Shown: positions 23,473-36,129 of the stretch, piece by piece
Numbering within the stretch: position 1 is the first letter of the stretch
Layout: every line of letters starts with the position of its first letter
Assembly (NCBI GenBank): GCA_025093555.1
Contig: JAIWNF010000069.1
Location: 62,001-126,000, forward strand
Source of the DNA: Circinella umbellata
Lineage: Eukaryota > Mucoromycota > Mucoromycetes > Mucorales > Lichtheimiaceae
Length of the DNA stretch: 64,000 nucleotides
Reading direction: 5' to 3'
Made by a program: the position numbers and the translations under genes
The notes under the pieces: generated by a model
What the model was told of the DNA's origin: nothing
Seen by the model: the letters and a program-made list of their open reading frames with translations, nothing else
Database searches by the model: none

Positions 23473-25415
23473 ATGGCAGAAGAAACGTGTGAAGGTAATG
23501 AATACACTGCAGTCCTTAAATGTAAATATCCAGATGATTAAATACTAATTATATGTATCAGTAATATGCTCTTTTTTGAGTGGTTTAAAAGAAAATGAAC
23601 CTATCCAGATTCAAACTGTTATCGAGGCTATGGAAAACAACATAATAAAAAGTTTCCTTGATTCCAATCGAAAACTAGATTATAAGGCTGTATGGTCAAA
23701 AAGAATTCAAATATGTGCTAGCAAATTAGAAATAGAATTGGTAAATACAAGAGATTGAAAATGTGTTTATTTTTTATTTTTGAACCAAAAATATACGTCA
23801 TAGTAATGACATTGTTTGCATAATATGCTTAGGATAATACAAAAGCAAGTTGGAAAACTATTGATGGCAAGATCAACGCATCATTGACATCAGCCACTTC
23901 AGCAACAGCAGCATCAACACCATCCTCTTCCTCCCCCTCTATCTGCCCATCTTTGAAAACACAGCTTTCAGTTACTGATAAAAATAAGGTTTTGAAAGCA
24001 TATGACGATCTTGATCCAAAAACATGTTGGTATTTAAAAGCAACTGAACGACGAGCACAAGTTGAGAAAAAAGAAATATGGTCTGTTGAAAGTCGTATGA
24101 GAGAATTCGTTGCGACTCTCAACTATGTCCAGTAAGTATTGTCTGTATGAGAAGGAAAAAGGAAGCAAGGAAAGAAAAAAGAAATCGATCACTAATTAAT
24201 CTTCAGTCCCAGCTTGTCTTTTATTCTTGACACAAATGATCTCAATTGGATCGATTATTTCAATGAAGAAGAACTCGCTGAACTTCGCTCATCTGGCGAC
24301 CCAGTACTTCGTCGTATCCCTGCTGAATTGAGGTCAAAATTTGATGAAATTGAAATCTTGGTAAGATTGTCCCTTATGTGTTGAATGGAAGGATGGTCGC
24401 TAACTGGTTTGCTATGGTCCTAATTACCTATCTAGAAAACTGCATTGGATGCTTATAATTATGGACGTACGATTGAGCATCATCCGATCGATCAGCCTTT
24501 GCTGGCGTGGCTTTCACAAACCCTCATGCAAACAGCCAAATTCTTCGTTCCAGGAGCCTCAACACCCGTCAAAAACTTTCTTGAATGTGATCAATTATAT
24601 TATCTCTGGAGTTTAGTTAATACAATACACCATAATACTAATATTGAAGCATTGGGGTGAGTACAACCTTTAATTTGGAACTAGTCGAAATCAACAAATT
24701 TTCAAGTATGTTATGCTAACAACTTATTTTAAAGGAAGGAAAAAACAAGTAATTCAAACGCAGAAGTTTTAAATTCGAAGCGAAAATTATCTGCTGTGCA
24801 AGAAATTGAACGAGAAAAAATTGGTAGGCGGATCGACACCATTTATATTGGCAGTGGTATTGAGCTTGGAGGATTAGAAGCTGGTTACAAGAAAGACAAT
24901 ACAAAAGAATTCGAAGATGCAATGCTGAAATTACCATTTGTGTTGAAGGATATGCTTACAGAAATCGTCAATTGTCGGCCTTCGCTCTTACGCAAAGCAC
25001 ATGTGATTGGATATAACGTGAATGGTATGTATGCAAAAAGTAATAATAACGACACAAAACTTTATGGGTGCATGGGTGCTCAAACAAGTTAATATTGTTA
25101 GGTAGTTCGATACGTTTGATTGACGCTGATCTGCCTGATGGACATATTATAAGATTACGACGGACTGATAAATTAGAGTACCCTATGAGTAATGATGATT
25201 ACGTCTTCAAAATGTTATCATTGTTGGAATTAGCCGCCTACGGAAAGACTATTATTGACGATACCTTCACATTGTGCTGTGAAACGCGGGTTCCGCCATG
25301 TGTAGGTGGTGAATTAAGCCTAGTTCCTCCGTCATTTATGCCTGCTAGTGACAACCAAGATTCATCATCCTCAAGCCCATCCAACCGCTCGAAAAAGAAC
25401 CGTAAAAGCAAATAG
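23473..25415 (+). CDS. Hypothetical protein, 492 aa, unrecognised family
   Basis: Seven exons (23473-23494, 23562-23740, 23833-24131, 24207-24360, 24436-24656, 24735-25024, 25102-25415) splice to 492 residues with no stop. A Ser/Thr/Ala-rich linker lies at about residues 82-98, and a Ser-rich basic tail (SNRSKKNRKSK) ends the protein. The central part has conserved-looking blocks: HHPIDQPLLAWLSQTLMQTA, YYLWSLVNTIHHNTNIEAL, IGRRIDTIYIGSGIELGGLE, and LLELAAYGKTIIDDTF. The pattern Asp326, Glu335, Glu340 in a beta-strand-like context recalls PD-(D/E)XK nuclease folds, but the Lys is missing and this is only a guess. No signal peptide or membrane segment is seen. The first exon is just 22 nt. A dead copy lies upstream. 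I do not recognise the family. Confidence 0.75.
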
Positions 25416-26621
25416 TTCTTTTTATCAACCACCTTCATCCTACTTACGTTTCAGCACATTATGCATACTATAAACTGACTGACTGGAGATCACTTTGTAT
25501 CATCACTTTTTTTTTATTATACCTCATTATCATCATTTTTCTCACTATTCTTATACCTTGTTATCATCATTTCTCTCATTATTATTATATCTTGTTATCA
25601 TCATTTCTCTCATTATCATTACTTTATTATCTTTTTTAAATCATTATCACATGTCGAAATATATCATTATAACCGTTATACGAAATGTACTTTAATCAAT
25701 AACAAAAGCAATTGTGTAACATTATACTATATCTTTATCTTTAAATCAAACCAGCAAAAAATTTGTCTTGGGGATCATATCCTTTGTTTGAAATTGTGAA
25801 GAACTAAAATCGTTAGAAATTAAGAGACAAGAAGAAGAATACATTAATAATAATAATAATTGTCTCAATGACAGTAATTTGTCATTGAAACTTGGTTGAA
25901 CAAGCCAACTATAACAATAACTCGTTTGAGGTTGTATATTTAATATCTAGGCTTCTTCTAGTTCAAATGGTTGGTGGCCAAACCATTTTTAGAGACGAAT
26001 AACTCTTATTTACATGGGATGGATCAGTTCTGAAGCTTTTTGTGGCCAAAATCAACTTTTAATGCTGTAAGCCCCCATCTTCAAAAAAAAAAGCCATTAG
26101 CTCAACGCTATAAATATTTAACTTGAAATATTTATAAATAAAAAAAACTCATTGAGGAAAAAGTAGTTATATACGTATACAGAATACGCAGTTAATTTAT
26201 CACTCTTTTCATTTTATTTATAATATGTATTAGCAATGTGTGTGTGTGTGTTGTCAATTTGTATTATATATTATCCCAGCAAATATAAAGCAAATCTCTA
26301 ATTGTATCTATAGCAAACATTTGTAGGTAATACATTTTTTGTATGTCTAATTCATAAACATGAAATGATATTATCATAACGGTTATAATAAATCCGGATT
26401 TTATTGACTTGACGCACGTGGCTTCCCTTAATGCAATCCAGTAGAAGAAAAAAGAAATCCTAATAGTATTGTTTTAAATTCAATCGGAGCATATCACCCC
26501 CCGCAGGAGCTATAATTCGCGTTTTCTTTTATACATAAGAAAAAGGAAAGGGAAAGAAGAAAAGCCCCTCTTTTTCTTAACATTTTATATAATATATATT
26601 ATTCAATTACTTTTTGAAAAA
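25416..26621. other. Intergenic region upstream of peroxiredoxin
   Basis: 25490-25640 is a T/C-rich run of imperfect TCATTAT-type repeats, also seen after the pseudogene at 20740-20900. The peroxiredoxin promoter must lie near 26400-26621. No gene seen. Confidence 0.45.
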
Positions 26622-27924
26622 ATGTTTGCTTTACGTCGTGCCATTTCTACTGCTGTCGCTCCTCGTGTTACTCTTGCTACACGTCGTGCTGCAATGACAC
26701 CTTCCGTTATTCGTCCAACTGCCATTACTACTGCTACTCGTCTTAACGCGTTTTATTCTTCTTCTGCTATTGAACCAAGAAAGACTGCTACTGTTCAACG
26801 TAAAAATCCAGTTTTCTTATTTTTTTTATTATCATTGAATGCATAAATAAATAAAGAAATGATATTAAAATAAGAGTTATTTATTCTTTTTTTTAGATAC
26901 TGCTCCTCAATGGACTGCTCAAGCTGTTGTCGATGGTACATTTGAAGAATTATCTCTTTCTGATTATAAGGGTAAATTCCTTGTCATGGTATGTTATTTT
27001 ATTACATATAAAAGGATACAAATAGAAGGATTTTTTTTTTTAATTTGGATAAGAATAATAATATTGGAATTTTTGTAGGTATTTTATCCTGCTGATTTCA
27101 CCTTTGTTTGTCCTACTGAATTACTTGCTTTCAGTGATCGTATCGAAGATTTCCGTAAGCTTGGTGCTGAAGTCGTTGGTGTTAGTGTAGAGTAAGTCTT
27201 TAGTTTATTTATTTTTATATTTATAGGTATCCTATTTAAATAAGTAAACGTTTTGATTGGGATGAGGGAGAGATATGTGGAGGCATAAATTGGATTAATT
27301 ATTCATATCAAATTATTATATTGTTTTTTTTTATATCAGTAATGTTCACTCTCACTTGGGTAAGTTTATTAGTATAATTTGATACATAAAGAAGCAGTAT
27401 ATACATTTATGAGAAATTGATTGATTTTAATTTTTGTTGTAATAGCATGGACCAATATTCCTCGTAAGCAAGGTGGTCTTGGTGATATTAAGATTCCTCT
27501 TGTGAGTGATCTCAAGAAAGAATTGGCTACTGATTATGGTGGTAAGTTTTCGTGTTGAAGTGAACAGTCGTATCTATTTGATATTAATCTTATAAATTAT
27601 CTATAAATAGTGTTGATTCCTGAAGAAGGTTTAGCTTTACGTGGTCTTTTCGTTATTGATCCTAAGCAAACTCTTCGTGTTGCTCATATTCATGATTTAC
27701 CTATTGGTCGATCTGTTGATGAAACTTTACGTGTTATTGAAGCTATCAAATTTACTGATGAACATGGCGAGGTAAGAAGAAAGAAAACAGCTAGGAGAAA
27801 GAGAGAGAGAGAGAACTTATATTTTTTGAATTTTTAGGTTTGTCCTGCTAATTGGCAAAAGGGTGATAAGACTATCAAGCCTAACCCAAAGGATTCCCAA
27901 GAATACTTTAACTCTCTTAACTAA
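26622..27924 (+). CDS. 2-Cys peroxiredoxin, mitochondrial type
   Basis: Reduces hydrogen peroxide and organic peroxides using thioredoxin-type donors. Seven exons (26622-26799, 26897-26988, 27079-27191, 27340-27359, 27446-27541, 27611-27771, 27838-27924) give 248 aa. The first about 55 residues are rich in Arg, Ala, Ser and Thr and free of acid, as in a mitochondrial presequence. The mature part starts near APQWTAQAV. The peroxidatic Cys lies in [13 protein letters not shown] and the resolving Cys in EVCPANW, so it is a typical 2-Cys (Prx1/AhpC) enzyme. [14 protein letters not shown] and the substrate-side Arg (GRSVDETLR) are present. The C-terminus (SQEYFNSLN) resembles the YF-bearing tail linked to hyperoxidation sensitivity. 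One exon is only 20 nt. Confidence 0.95.
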
Positions 27925-28680
27925 AAAATAGAACATGGGATTGTATAAATATATAAATATATATAAAAAGAAAGAGAGAGAGAATAAATCCATTGAAAAA
28001 TTTTTATTGATTAAAAACTTATTCAAATATTGAGTATGTAGACGCAGAAAGTGAAGAGTTTATGCTACCGATCACAACTTTTATGTTTTGAGCTATAAAA
28101 ATATATATTATGAACTCTTTGTTTAGTCCCTGAAAAAGGCTTTAACATGAAAAGCAACAATGATCATTTTAAGGGGTATAAATAATGTGCTCGATTATAA
28201 TCTATGTGTTTATTTTACTTTCCTTACACACGTGAATTAACTGAAACACCAAGACAACCACTTTTTAGAATTGTTTGAAAAATAATAATGACCACCCATT
28301 GGTTTTATCAATACATTTCGATAACGAATTCTTGATTCGTTAAGAGCTTTTTTTTTCATTTAATAGCATGGGTAACAGTGTTCAATGCTACTATTTCCAA
28401 GTGTTCTTACTTGTGATCTTGAATTGACTAAAATTATTAGAAAAGGGTATATTACCATATTCTTTTTTTTTTAATAATAAAAGGACCTGTTTTTTTTCAC
28501 CAAAGAAAAAGAAACATGTCTTGAAACTAATTCTTCATTCTTGGGCACTCAAACATATTATAAAAAAAGAAGCCGTAATAGTGATCAAGAAAGCTCAAGT
28601 GATTGCAAGTAAAAATTTAAAAAAACATAGTGAATATCTGAAAAGAAAGAGTAGCATAGTTACAATAATATACTTATCTT
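27925..28680. other. Intergenic region
   Basis: 3' flank of the peroxiredoxin gene and AT-rich DNA. No gene seen. Confidence 0.5.
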
Positions 28681-30480
28681 GATTATTATGGATTTCATAG
28701 ACAATTATCTTGTATTTCCTGGCAAGGGTTTATTCCATGCTGTTGTTGTTGTATCTCATACATGTCGACCAGATGGTTGCAAGTGGGTAGCACTGCGCTG
28801 CAGGGCCAAGTAAATCAAACTGAATTGGTTTTTATAGCCACAAGAAAACGAATCATTGATTATATCAATGAGCATGCTATAGAACTATTCTAAAAAGGAT
28901 AAAATATTCCATTATTTTTCAACAAGAAACGTTTTAAACAAATTCAAAGGATGCAACTACAGGTCTAAAAAAACATTTGGCCAAACACGGTATCATTCAA
29001 GAACAAACCATTCCCATCCCAAGGTTAAGGCTTCTAAATTCACATGTTTCAATCAACAAATACTTCCGTGACAAGCTTGCCTAATTTATTACCACGACAT
29101 CCTTGCCACACACTATTGCCAAGAATCCACATTTCCAAGCGGTGTTAAACATGGCACAAATTGCTTCTTCTGTCGCCTCATGTCAAATTTCCAAATGATA
29201 GTACCATTCCCTATTGACCTATGGAGGATTTATCATGGTTTATAAAAATCGTATTCGAAAATTATTCGTGGATATCACATCATTCTTATATACACTTGAT
29301 GCATGGACACGTGAATGACGCTTGTCCCCCTTTCTTTGGAATAACGACACATTTGGATCGATGTATCTTAAAATCAACAAAATTCTATTGTGCTGGGTCT
29401 TGAATGGTTGGAAGGGTCGCATACTGGTGTCAACATGACTGCATCCAATAGGAAGACCATGGGCCGACTGAATTTGAACTGGAAGCTTGGAAGTGATGTT
29501 TTTTTGATAACAAAGAACAGAATCCCATGGATTGCGCATATCATAAAATTGAACCGCCCAAGATATTTTTTTCGGGATGATTTGAAAGCAGAAGCAAGAG
29601 ATAACGAAGTAGATATGTTAGATGATCAAAAGTGAGAATAGGATAGGGTTAGGCAGTGCAGGTAATTATAAAAATAAAAAGAGGTTAAATAAGTAACATA
29701 AAATCAAATCAAACACCCACTGATCTTTTTTTTTGTATACCAGGTAAAAAATACTGCAAATATTACGAAAGGACATTGTCACCATTCGAGTATCTCCACA
29801 AGGATTGAAAAAAAAATCATGTGGACCGAATGATTGATAATGAGTATACTAAAGAAGAATCAAGTCAAAACTGTAAGAATCATAGAATCTCGTGAGCTGA
29901 TATGAGATACCCCAACAAGATGGAATTATCGACATATTATATGATTGCATGTCGCTTGGGTAGTGAAGTAAATGTACAACAAGACTCTCCGTGGAATTCC
30001 CCGAGCTGCAAAAAGTTCGAATTAACTGACAACGAATGGCAATGACGAGCTGTTTGAGTTTGCCAGACTCAACCCATTGATATCGGGTGAATCATATCCA
30101 ACAATATACCTGGTGATAACAGCATACAGGTCGTCTCCTCAATGTACTGGAAACCGCCCAAGGAGGTATGGAACGATGTAAGTAAAAAAAACAAAGAGTT
30201 TATTTGATATTTTACTCAACGGTAATACCTCATATAGTCATTATACTTACATTCATATTGTATTTGTTTCAATTGATAGAATCGGCCAGAGTTGTCAGCA
30301 GCTGCTAAGGCTGGATGGGCCAAGCTACAAGGCTACTATTACAAGGCTACTGGTCACGTCTATGCTGTTGCAACTGCCATGTTTCCACGATTAAAGTATG
30401 AATGGTGGGAAGCTGAAAATTGGGACAAATATTGTAGTGAAGCAATTAAACTTGTGAACACGACATAAGACAAGTACAAA
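28680..30480 (+). pseudogene. Decayed hAT-family transposase
   Basis: Scattered segments in several frames match the hAT order. 28950-28995 reads as the end of a BED zinc finger (TGLKKHLAKHG). 29390-29440 gives GLEWLEGSHTGVNM, like the LEGSHTGEN motif. About 29520-29560 gives IPWIAHIIKLN. 29906-29940 gives DTPTRWN. About 30075-30130 gives SGESYPTIYLVITAYRS. 30298-30425 gives KAGWAKLQGYYYKATGHVYA and the following AVATAMFPRLKYEWW. Frameshifts and stops between them rule out a working enzyme. hAT enzymes cut and paste DNA with 8-bp target duplications; I could not define the element ends. Confidence 0.75.
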
Positions 30481-30611
30481 CCGACATTCATTCTAGTGCA
30501 TCAAGCTTATGATCCTTACGCACTCATCCAAAGAAGACCAGGTAGAGTCAACCAACTAGCACGGTATATGGACACATATACCTTGGGATGATCCAACGAG
30601 TGACAATAGCC

Positions 30612-31293
30612 ATGAATGATTCAAAATTTGTTCTGCCCAATGGGCTTGAGATTGAGGGTAAGAAAAAAAAGGTTCCAGAAATATATAGGAGTTTATTGGT
30701 TACCAACAAAGCTTTTTTTTTTGGACTCTAGATTTCTGGAAACTCCCTCACCAAGATTGGAATAATCTCACCAAGTACGACTTTCGATTTGTATTTATCA
30801 AGCAAGAACTATCAAAAGAAAAGGCACATTTAAGATATTCTGCTGATATTAGTAAAATGAAAGAGAAGGTGAAGCCTGAATCCAACAGATTCCAAGCTCT
30901 TAAATCGTGTGAACAGGTTTTACGGGTAAAGTAAAATGTAAATATACTTTTTGCTCTTGGAACTGAATCAACTTGTTTTGTTGACTTGTAATGAACTTGA
31001 TAGTATTTGTTGAATGTTAAATCTAACACTGGAAACAAATATTTCTGAGATAAGGAGACTGCTAGACTCGTTGAAATCGCTACACACAGAATGGTTGTTG
31101 AGGTAGGAACAGTTATTCATTTTTTTGACATATTGCCGTAACTTTGATAAGATTTAATAATAATATTAATAACGATAGGAGGACATGGCTAATCTAGAAC
31201 AAGAATTAATAATGAGAATGCTCAGGTCATACAATTCTGGGGATGTCAAATATACTGGTAGCAATAGTAACAGTACTGGCAGTAGTAATAGTG

Positions 31294-31325
<32 letters not shown>

Positions 31326-31575
31326 GGTGGTGTTGGCATGAACAATTTGGTAAGCATTTCGTATCAAACCTGATTCTGTGCTATATACATATTTGACTCA
31401 CATGTTTATAACTCTTTATTTCCAGAACGAAAAAAGAAAGACAACTGACGAGGATGAGGAGGTATGACAGTGGTATATTGAAATGACATGATATGATATG
31501 ACATGATATGAAATGATATAGAATGATTATTTACTTATTTGTTTGTATATGCAGCGAACACCAAACAAGAGATGA
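30612..31575 (+). CDS. Hypothetical protein, 171 aa
   Basis: Six exons (30612-30657, 30732-30925, 31055-31102, 31179-31349, 31426-31461, 31555-31575) with GT-AG introns sum to 172 codons including TGA, without internal stops. The N-terminal part (NDSKFVLPNGLEIEDFWKLP) and a charged middle are followed by MANLEQELIMRMLRSYN. A low-complexity stretch of Ser, Gly, Asn and Thr comes next, then a charged tail (EKRKTTDEDEERTPNKR). It starts just past the hAT relic in the same orientation, so it could be an accessory frame of that element or an independent gene. I do not recognise it. The splicing consistency is the main evidence. Confidence 0.5.
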
Positions 31576-31679
31576 CATAATATCCCACTTGAAGATAAAT
31601 TCTATTGCTACAGAAAAGAAGCAGCCAGAGTGGCCAGCAGCAACGATGGCGTTTGTTTGGAAGGAAAAGAGAGACGGTG

Positions 31680-32079
31680 AACAAAGTTGCCGAAGGAAGT
31701 AATAGAATTGAACCGGCATTTAGCATATCTGCGCTCGGTATTGGTACCGGCCATCAAAAGGTTGGTGAACACGCTGACTGGCGAGCTAGCAGATTGTGCT
31801 CCCTGGGCAATCTGCTATTTCATCCACTTAGGAAACGTAAAACTTAATAATGATGATGGAACAGTATTTCTTCGTGCATTTGCGAAGATATTCACAGCGG
31901 ATTCTGAAAGTAGCCAATTAGAAAAGAAATCGCTAGGAGGTACTTTGAGACCCCTTAATGAAGCAATGGATTATTTGAAAAATAATAATATCAGTGATTT
32001 CAAAAGGTTGGAAGCCATCATTATTTCACGTTTCCAAGGGCTTGCCAAGGCAAATTTTGTTGGTCTTGAAGGTAAGTAG
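31680..32079 (+). CDS. Possible coding exon, hypothetical
   Basis: A frame of about 130 codons (LAYLRSVLVPAIKRLVNTL, CAPWAICYFIHLGNVKLN, TVFLRAFAKIFTADSES, SDFKRLEAIIISRF) ends with GGTAAGTAG, a possible 5' splice site followed by a stop. There is no ATG near its start, so it would be an internal exon or a relic. Composition looks coding. No family recognised. Confidence 0.3.
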
Positions 32080-33381
32080 CAGACGCATAAACATACATAT
32101 AGAAACTAATACTTGCTATACAATCGCCTACATGAAAAAGAACAACATTAGTTTGACTGCTGAATTAAGGTTTAAAATAGTACTTCCATAACTTATGTTC
32201 ACTATTAATGAAGGTTAGTAATAAGCAACACTTTAAAAATATTTAATTTTTATCAATTTATGTTTTCGTTGGGTTAAAGATGTCGCACTATTCTGCTAAC
32301 ACAATTCAATATTATTATATAGTTGTTATTTAACTTCACCAGTGGCACACAGATTTCTCGGCTGGGATTTATGTAATAAAAGGTTATAATAACCCATGGG
32401 TTACCCATTTGACCCATTTAAAAATTCATCCACCGACCCCTTTTGGGTGGAGCTGCAATATAAGCATCTATGATATATGCATATAATAATAGCTTTTAAC
32501 TGTTCCATCAAATACAAGTATTTGTATATGATTATCTTTTTTACCTTTACATATTTTTTAACATTTGTGTATATCATATACCGCTTTTGTATAACAAGAA
32601 TACATTTTAACAATAATAATAAAGAGTGTCATGAGTTTTCGTTGGCGTACAATTTTTTTTGACATGTCAATTCTGCTATTATTATTAAACATTGGTATGT
32701 AAATTGAATTTAATAGTTTGAATGTTGTTACATAGACAATGCATGTATATGTATTATCTATATACTATTAAATTTAATAAATGTCTATTATTGGATATGC
32801 TTTATGTAGACAAATAGGATTAGCTGTTGTAACACAACAATGACCAAACTTTAATAAATCAAGATAGTATTTCACAAAACAATACATGTGGATTATGTAC
32901 ACTTTATACATAGCGAATTATTCATTCTGCCGTCAGACCACTTATCTTACACCATGTTGCATTCATGTATTGTCTAAATTTAACGAAACTCACTATTCAT
33001 CAACGCTATTGGCATTACACCTTGTCTGTTTTTGTTGCTCGGCTTTTACGTTCCATCCCTACATTAGCAAAACTTTGTTTATGTAACTGCTTCTTATCCA
33101 CCATGTTTTCTATGATCATTTTCCAAATATGTCCTGAAGTGACCGAATTTACAGTTGGAAAAAAAAAGTTAAAATCATGTTCATGACCTTGGACTTTCAT
33201 ACCATGTTACAATAAGCGCATAATCTCAAACGATTGATGTTACGTGATACGTAGATTTACAACAAGTCCAGGCAATCAATTTGATACCTTTCTTTTTGAC
33301 AGACAATAAAAATTGGAATGGCTGGATATTAATGATTTACCATTAGCAAGATAAGGGATCTTATTATCTGGAGGTATAATA
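32080..33381. other. AT-rich region without supported gene
   Basis: Only short frames with no recognisable domain. Nothing else seen. Confidence 0.4.
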
Positions 33382-34109
33382 CAGTAATTTTTCGTTAAAC
33401 CGGTACTCAATATATATGAGGATTTATACCGGCTTAGCGAATTGGAAAAAATAACTATAATTAGATTAAGCTGTATGGATAAGATAAAAAAATATAGTTC
33501 ATATAGTGGAGCTTTGCTACTATAAGCTAATGTTTTAATGATAAAATTGATATTAGTGTATATAGTATTCATTGAATAGTGATGATGAACCAGAGATCGA
33601 ACCAATGACGAACCCACAACAAAGTTTGTTTAATATGGACCATGGTTAGCAGTTGAATAAATGAGTAAAAATAAATTGTATTAACAACATAATTACATAT
33701 TCAATGGTAATGAACAGGTACATGACAAAGTTGAAAAGAAGTACGTATGCACGCAGATGAGGAAAAAGAAAATAGTATCTGTGTAAAGTTAGCGAAAGAG
33801 AGCCACTGTTATCAACAAGATGCTGAAAAGCTTTTATTTGACGACAAGAATGATTTGTGTATTTTTAATTACTAGGAAAACAAAGTAGCCAGCTGAAAAC
33901 AAAGGGAAAAGCCGGGATGAGATTAAAGGAAGACTGTATTACTGATTTTACCATTAATAAACCCGGTAAATATTTAGGAAAGCTCACCGGATACCGGTTT
34001 AACGAATCACCGGTATTTTACTAAGTATATAAAAAATACGTATTTAAGATATACTACCGGTTTAGCGAAATACCGGTTTGACGAGTACCGGTTTGACGAA
34101 AAATTACTG
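33382..34109. mobile_element. Non-autonomous TA-flanked element with CAGT terminal inverted repeats
   Basis: Ends read CAGTAATTTTTCGTTAAACC at left and the inverse, with one difference (TCAAACC), at right. Both sides are flanked by TA, the target of Tc1/mariner and pogo elements. Motifs of the form ACCGG-T-TTARCGAA recur inside both ends (about 33430-33440 and 33990-34095), like subterminal binding sites. At 728 bp with no transposase frame, it is a MITE-like element. Confidence 0.82.
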
Positions 34110-34969
34110 TACAAGCAGTAACATTGAAATGTTATGATAAAGAATTTGTCATGACTGTATAAACAAGCGGATAAAAGAAATTGAAAGAACTGAATGATAT
34201 AAAACAACGCGAGTCATGACAACAACGATTACGAGGTCAGTAATAGTTGGTTCATTATCATTTGACATTGGGTGAAGTGATCAAGAGAATAATGATAATC
34301 GTCATCATGAAAATTTTCAGGAAGAATTGACTTATGACATTTATTATATCATTTGAACATGAATATTATGGTGATCATGGTTTGTCTTGATAATAAAAAA
34401 CAGCTTTTTTTCATGCATAAATTGATTCCCTCACATCTTTGAAATATCTCCTTAGCAATGGCGTGCGGGGGGGGGAAGTCATTGACACCCAGTTTTATAT
34501 CTCGTGAAAAACTCTTCGACACATAAAAGTAATGGCTAATTCTCAAAAAAAAAAAATGAAGAGCCACGAAACATGGTAAAGGCTTTTGGGGCGATAACTT
34601 TTTTGAAGTTCGATTAAATCATTGATCACGAAGGAACATTGGGTAATTATAAATATCTTGTTCACTAAACACCTGCAAACAGGTAGAATCAGGTGATTGT
34701 ATATCACTCACCAGCGGCGAAGATGGCCCGGGTAAAGCTAAGAATACAAATTCTCGTCTTCTTCTTCTTCTTCTTCTTCTTCTTCACCTATCTATCAAAC
34801 GTGTGGGTTATTGATTTCATGTGGAATTATATTGTTATTAGCATTCAAAATTATCCTTCCTGAAAGGTTTAGAGTAAACGTAAGTACACTTATATATATA
34901 GTGCGAATTAAAAGTTGTTAGTTTTGAAATATACTTATATGTCATTTATTCATTTTAGTCCATTCATGA
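34110..34969. other. Region without gene; CTT microsatellite
   Basis: A (CTT)n run lies at about 34756-34786. No coding region supported. Confidence 0.45.
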
Positions 34970-35525
34970 CGAATACTACTCTAGTAGAACGCTGAGAAAT
35001 GGAGGATTTGGTAGTTGTGGTACATACGTTCAAAAAGACTACTACTAATGAATTCGCTATTAAGCGTATCAATAAAACATACCGTAGTCATTATTCTTCA
35101 CCAATACATGCAATGATGATGTCCATGGATTCGCCACCTTTTTAACCAACTTGGTCTTAGATTTTGGACCAAATAGACTTATGAAGTCCCAACTACCCTA
35201 CGTAAGAAAGAAAATAAATATGGACGAATAATAGGATGTAGAATGTATTTTTAACTGACGTATTATATATATATATATATTTATATTGTTGATAGCCTTG
35301 TATAATGCAATAGGAAAAGTTTTTTGAGGATCGAAATCACATTTACTTGTCACTTAAATAGTAAGTACATTTTCAAGGCTTTGGAACATAAAAAAAACAC
35401 ATTGAACTTTCTCGGTACGACGCGTCAAGCTAGGTTTACCGGTGGTACATTGTTCTCATATGATGTACAATCTTGTTGTTCCAAATATTGTACACATTGG
35501 TGCCGATTGGAGAACCTATGATGCA
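34970..35525 (+). pseudogene. Possible protein kinase relic
   Basis: Pieces in shifting frames resemble a kinase in order: RNGGFGSCGTYVQK (glycine loop), NEFAIKRINKTY (the ATP-binding Lys), EDRNHIYLSLK, RQARF, and CRLENLMM where HRDLKxENLM would be expected. The catalytic Asp region is broken, and frameshifts separate the pieces. I infer a dead fragment; the assignment rests on short motifs only. Confidence 0.45.
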
Positions 35526-36129
35526 AGTAATGCTACTTTAAGAATGAAAAATCTTTTTGTAGTATGACAGTGACATTTTAAATATATATATTTTGAAAGC
35601 AAGAGTGAATAGCATGTATATGAACATGTATATTATGCAACAAATTTTTATGCAATATATTAATTCTCTGCGGCGGTAACTGTTTGGAAATAAGCCGTAT
35701 TCACTCGCGTCTAGCTAAAATGGACTTTCAAATCATGTTACGCCATTTGTATGATAGTAGCACTTTACATACAAACAATTATTACTGAAGGGACTTATTT
35801 TTGTTCTCAGGGGAAGAGAGAGTATTGATAAATTTAAAGCGTGTGGTGTTTTGTGTAGAGAACTTCCATTCCTTTTGTTTTTTAACAAACCAACAAAAGT
35901 TCAATCTACAAAAAAAGAGTGATCCGGGAAATTCGGAGAACAAGGAGAATCTGGGATATCATTACCAAAAAAAAAATTTGCGGGGTAACGGGGTAATATT
36001 TAAACAATTTGCATTACAAAGTTTAAATCTCACACTCACTCACACACATTCAAAAAGTATATATAAATACCTTTACTTTTTACTTTTTATTACTCAATTT
36101 TTTTTTTCTCATTCAATTAAAAAATAATA
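35526..36129. promoter_or_regulatory. Upstream region of ECH1 copy D
   Basis: T-rich and CT-rich tracts precede the ATG (36060-36120), as before other genes in this window. No gene seen. Confidence 0.35.
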
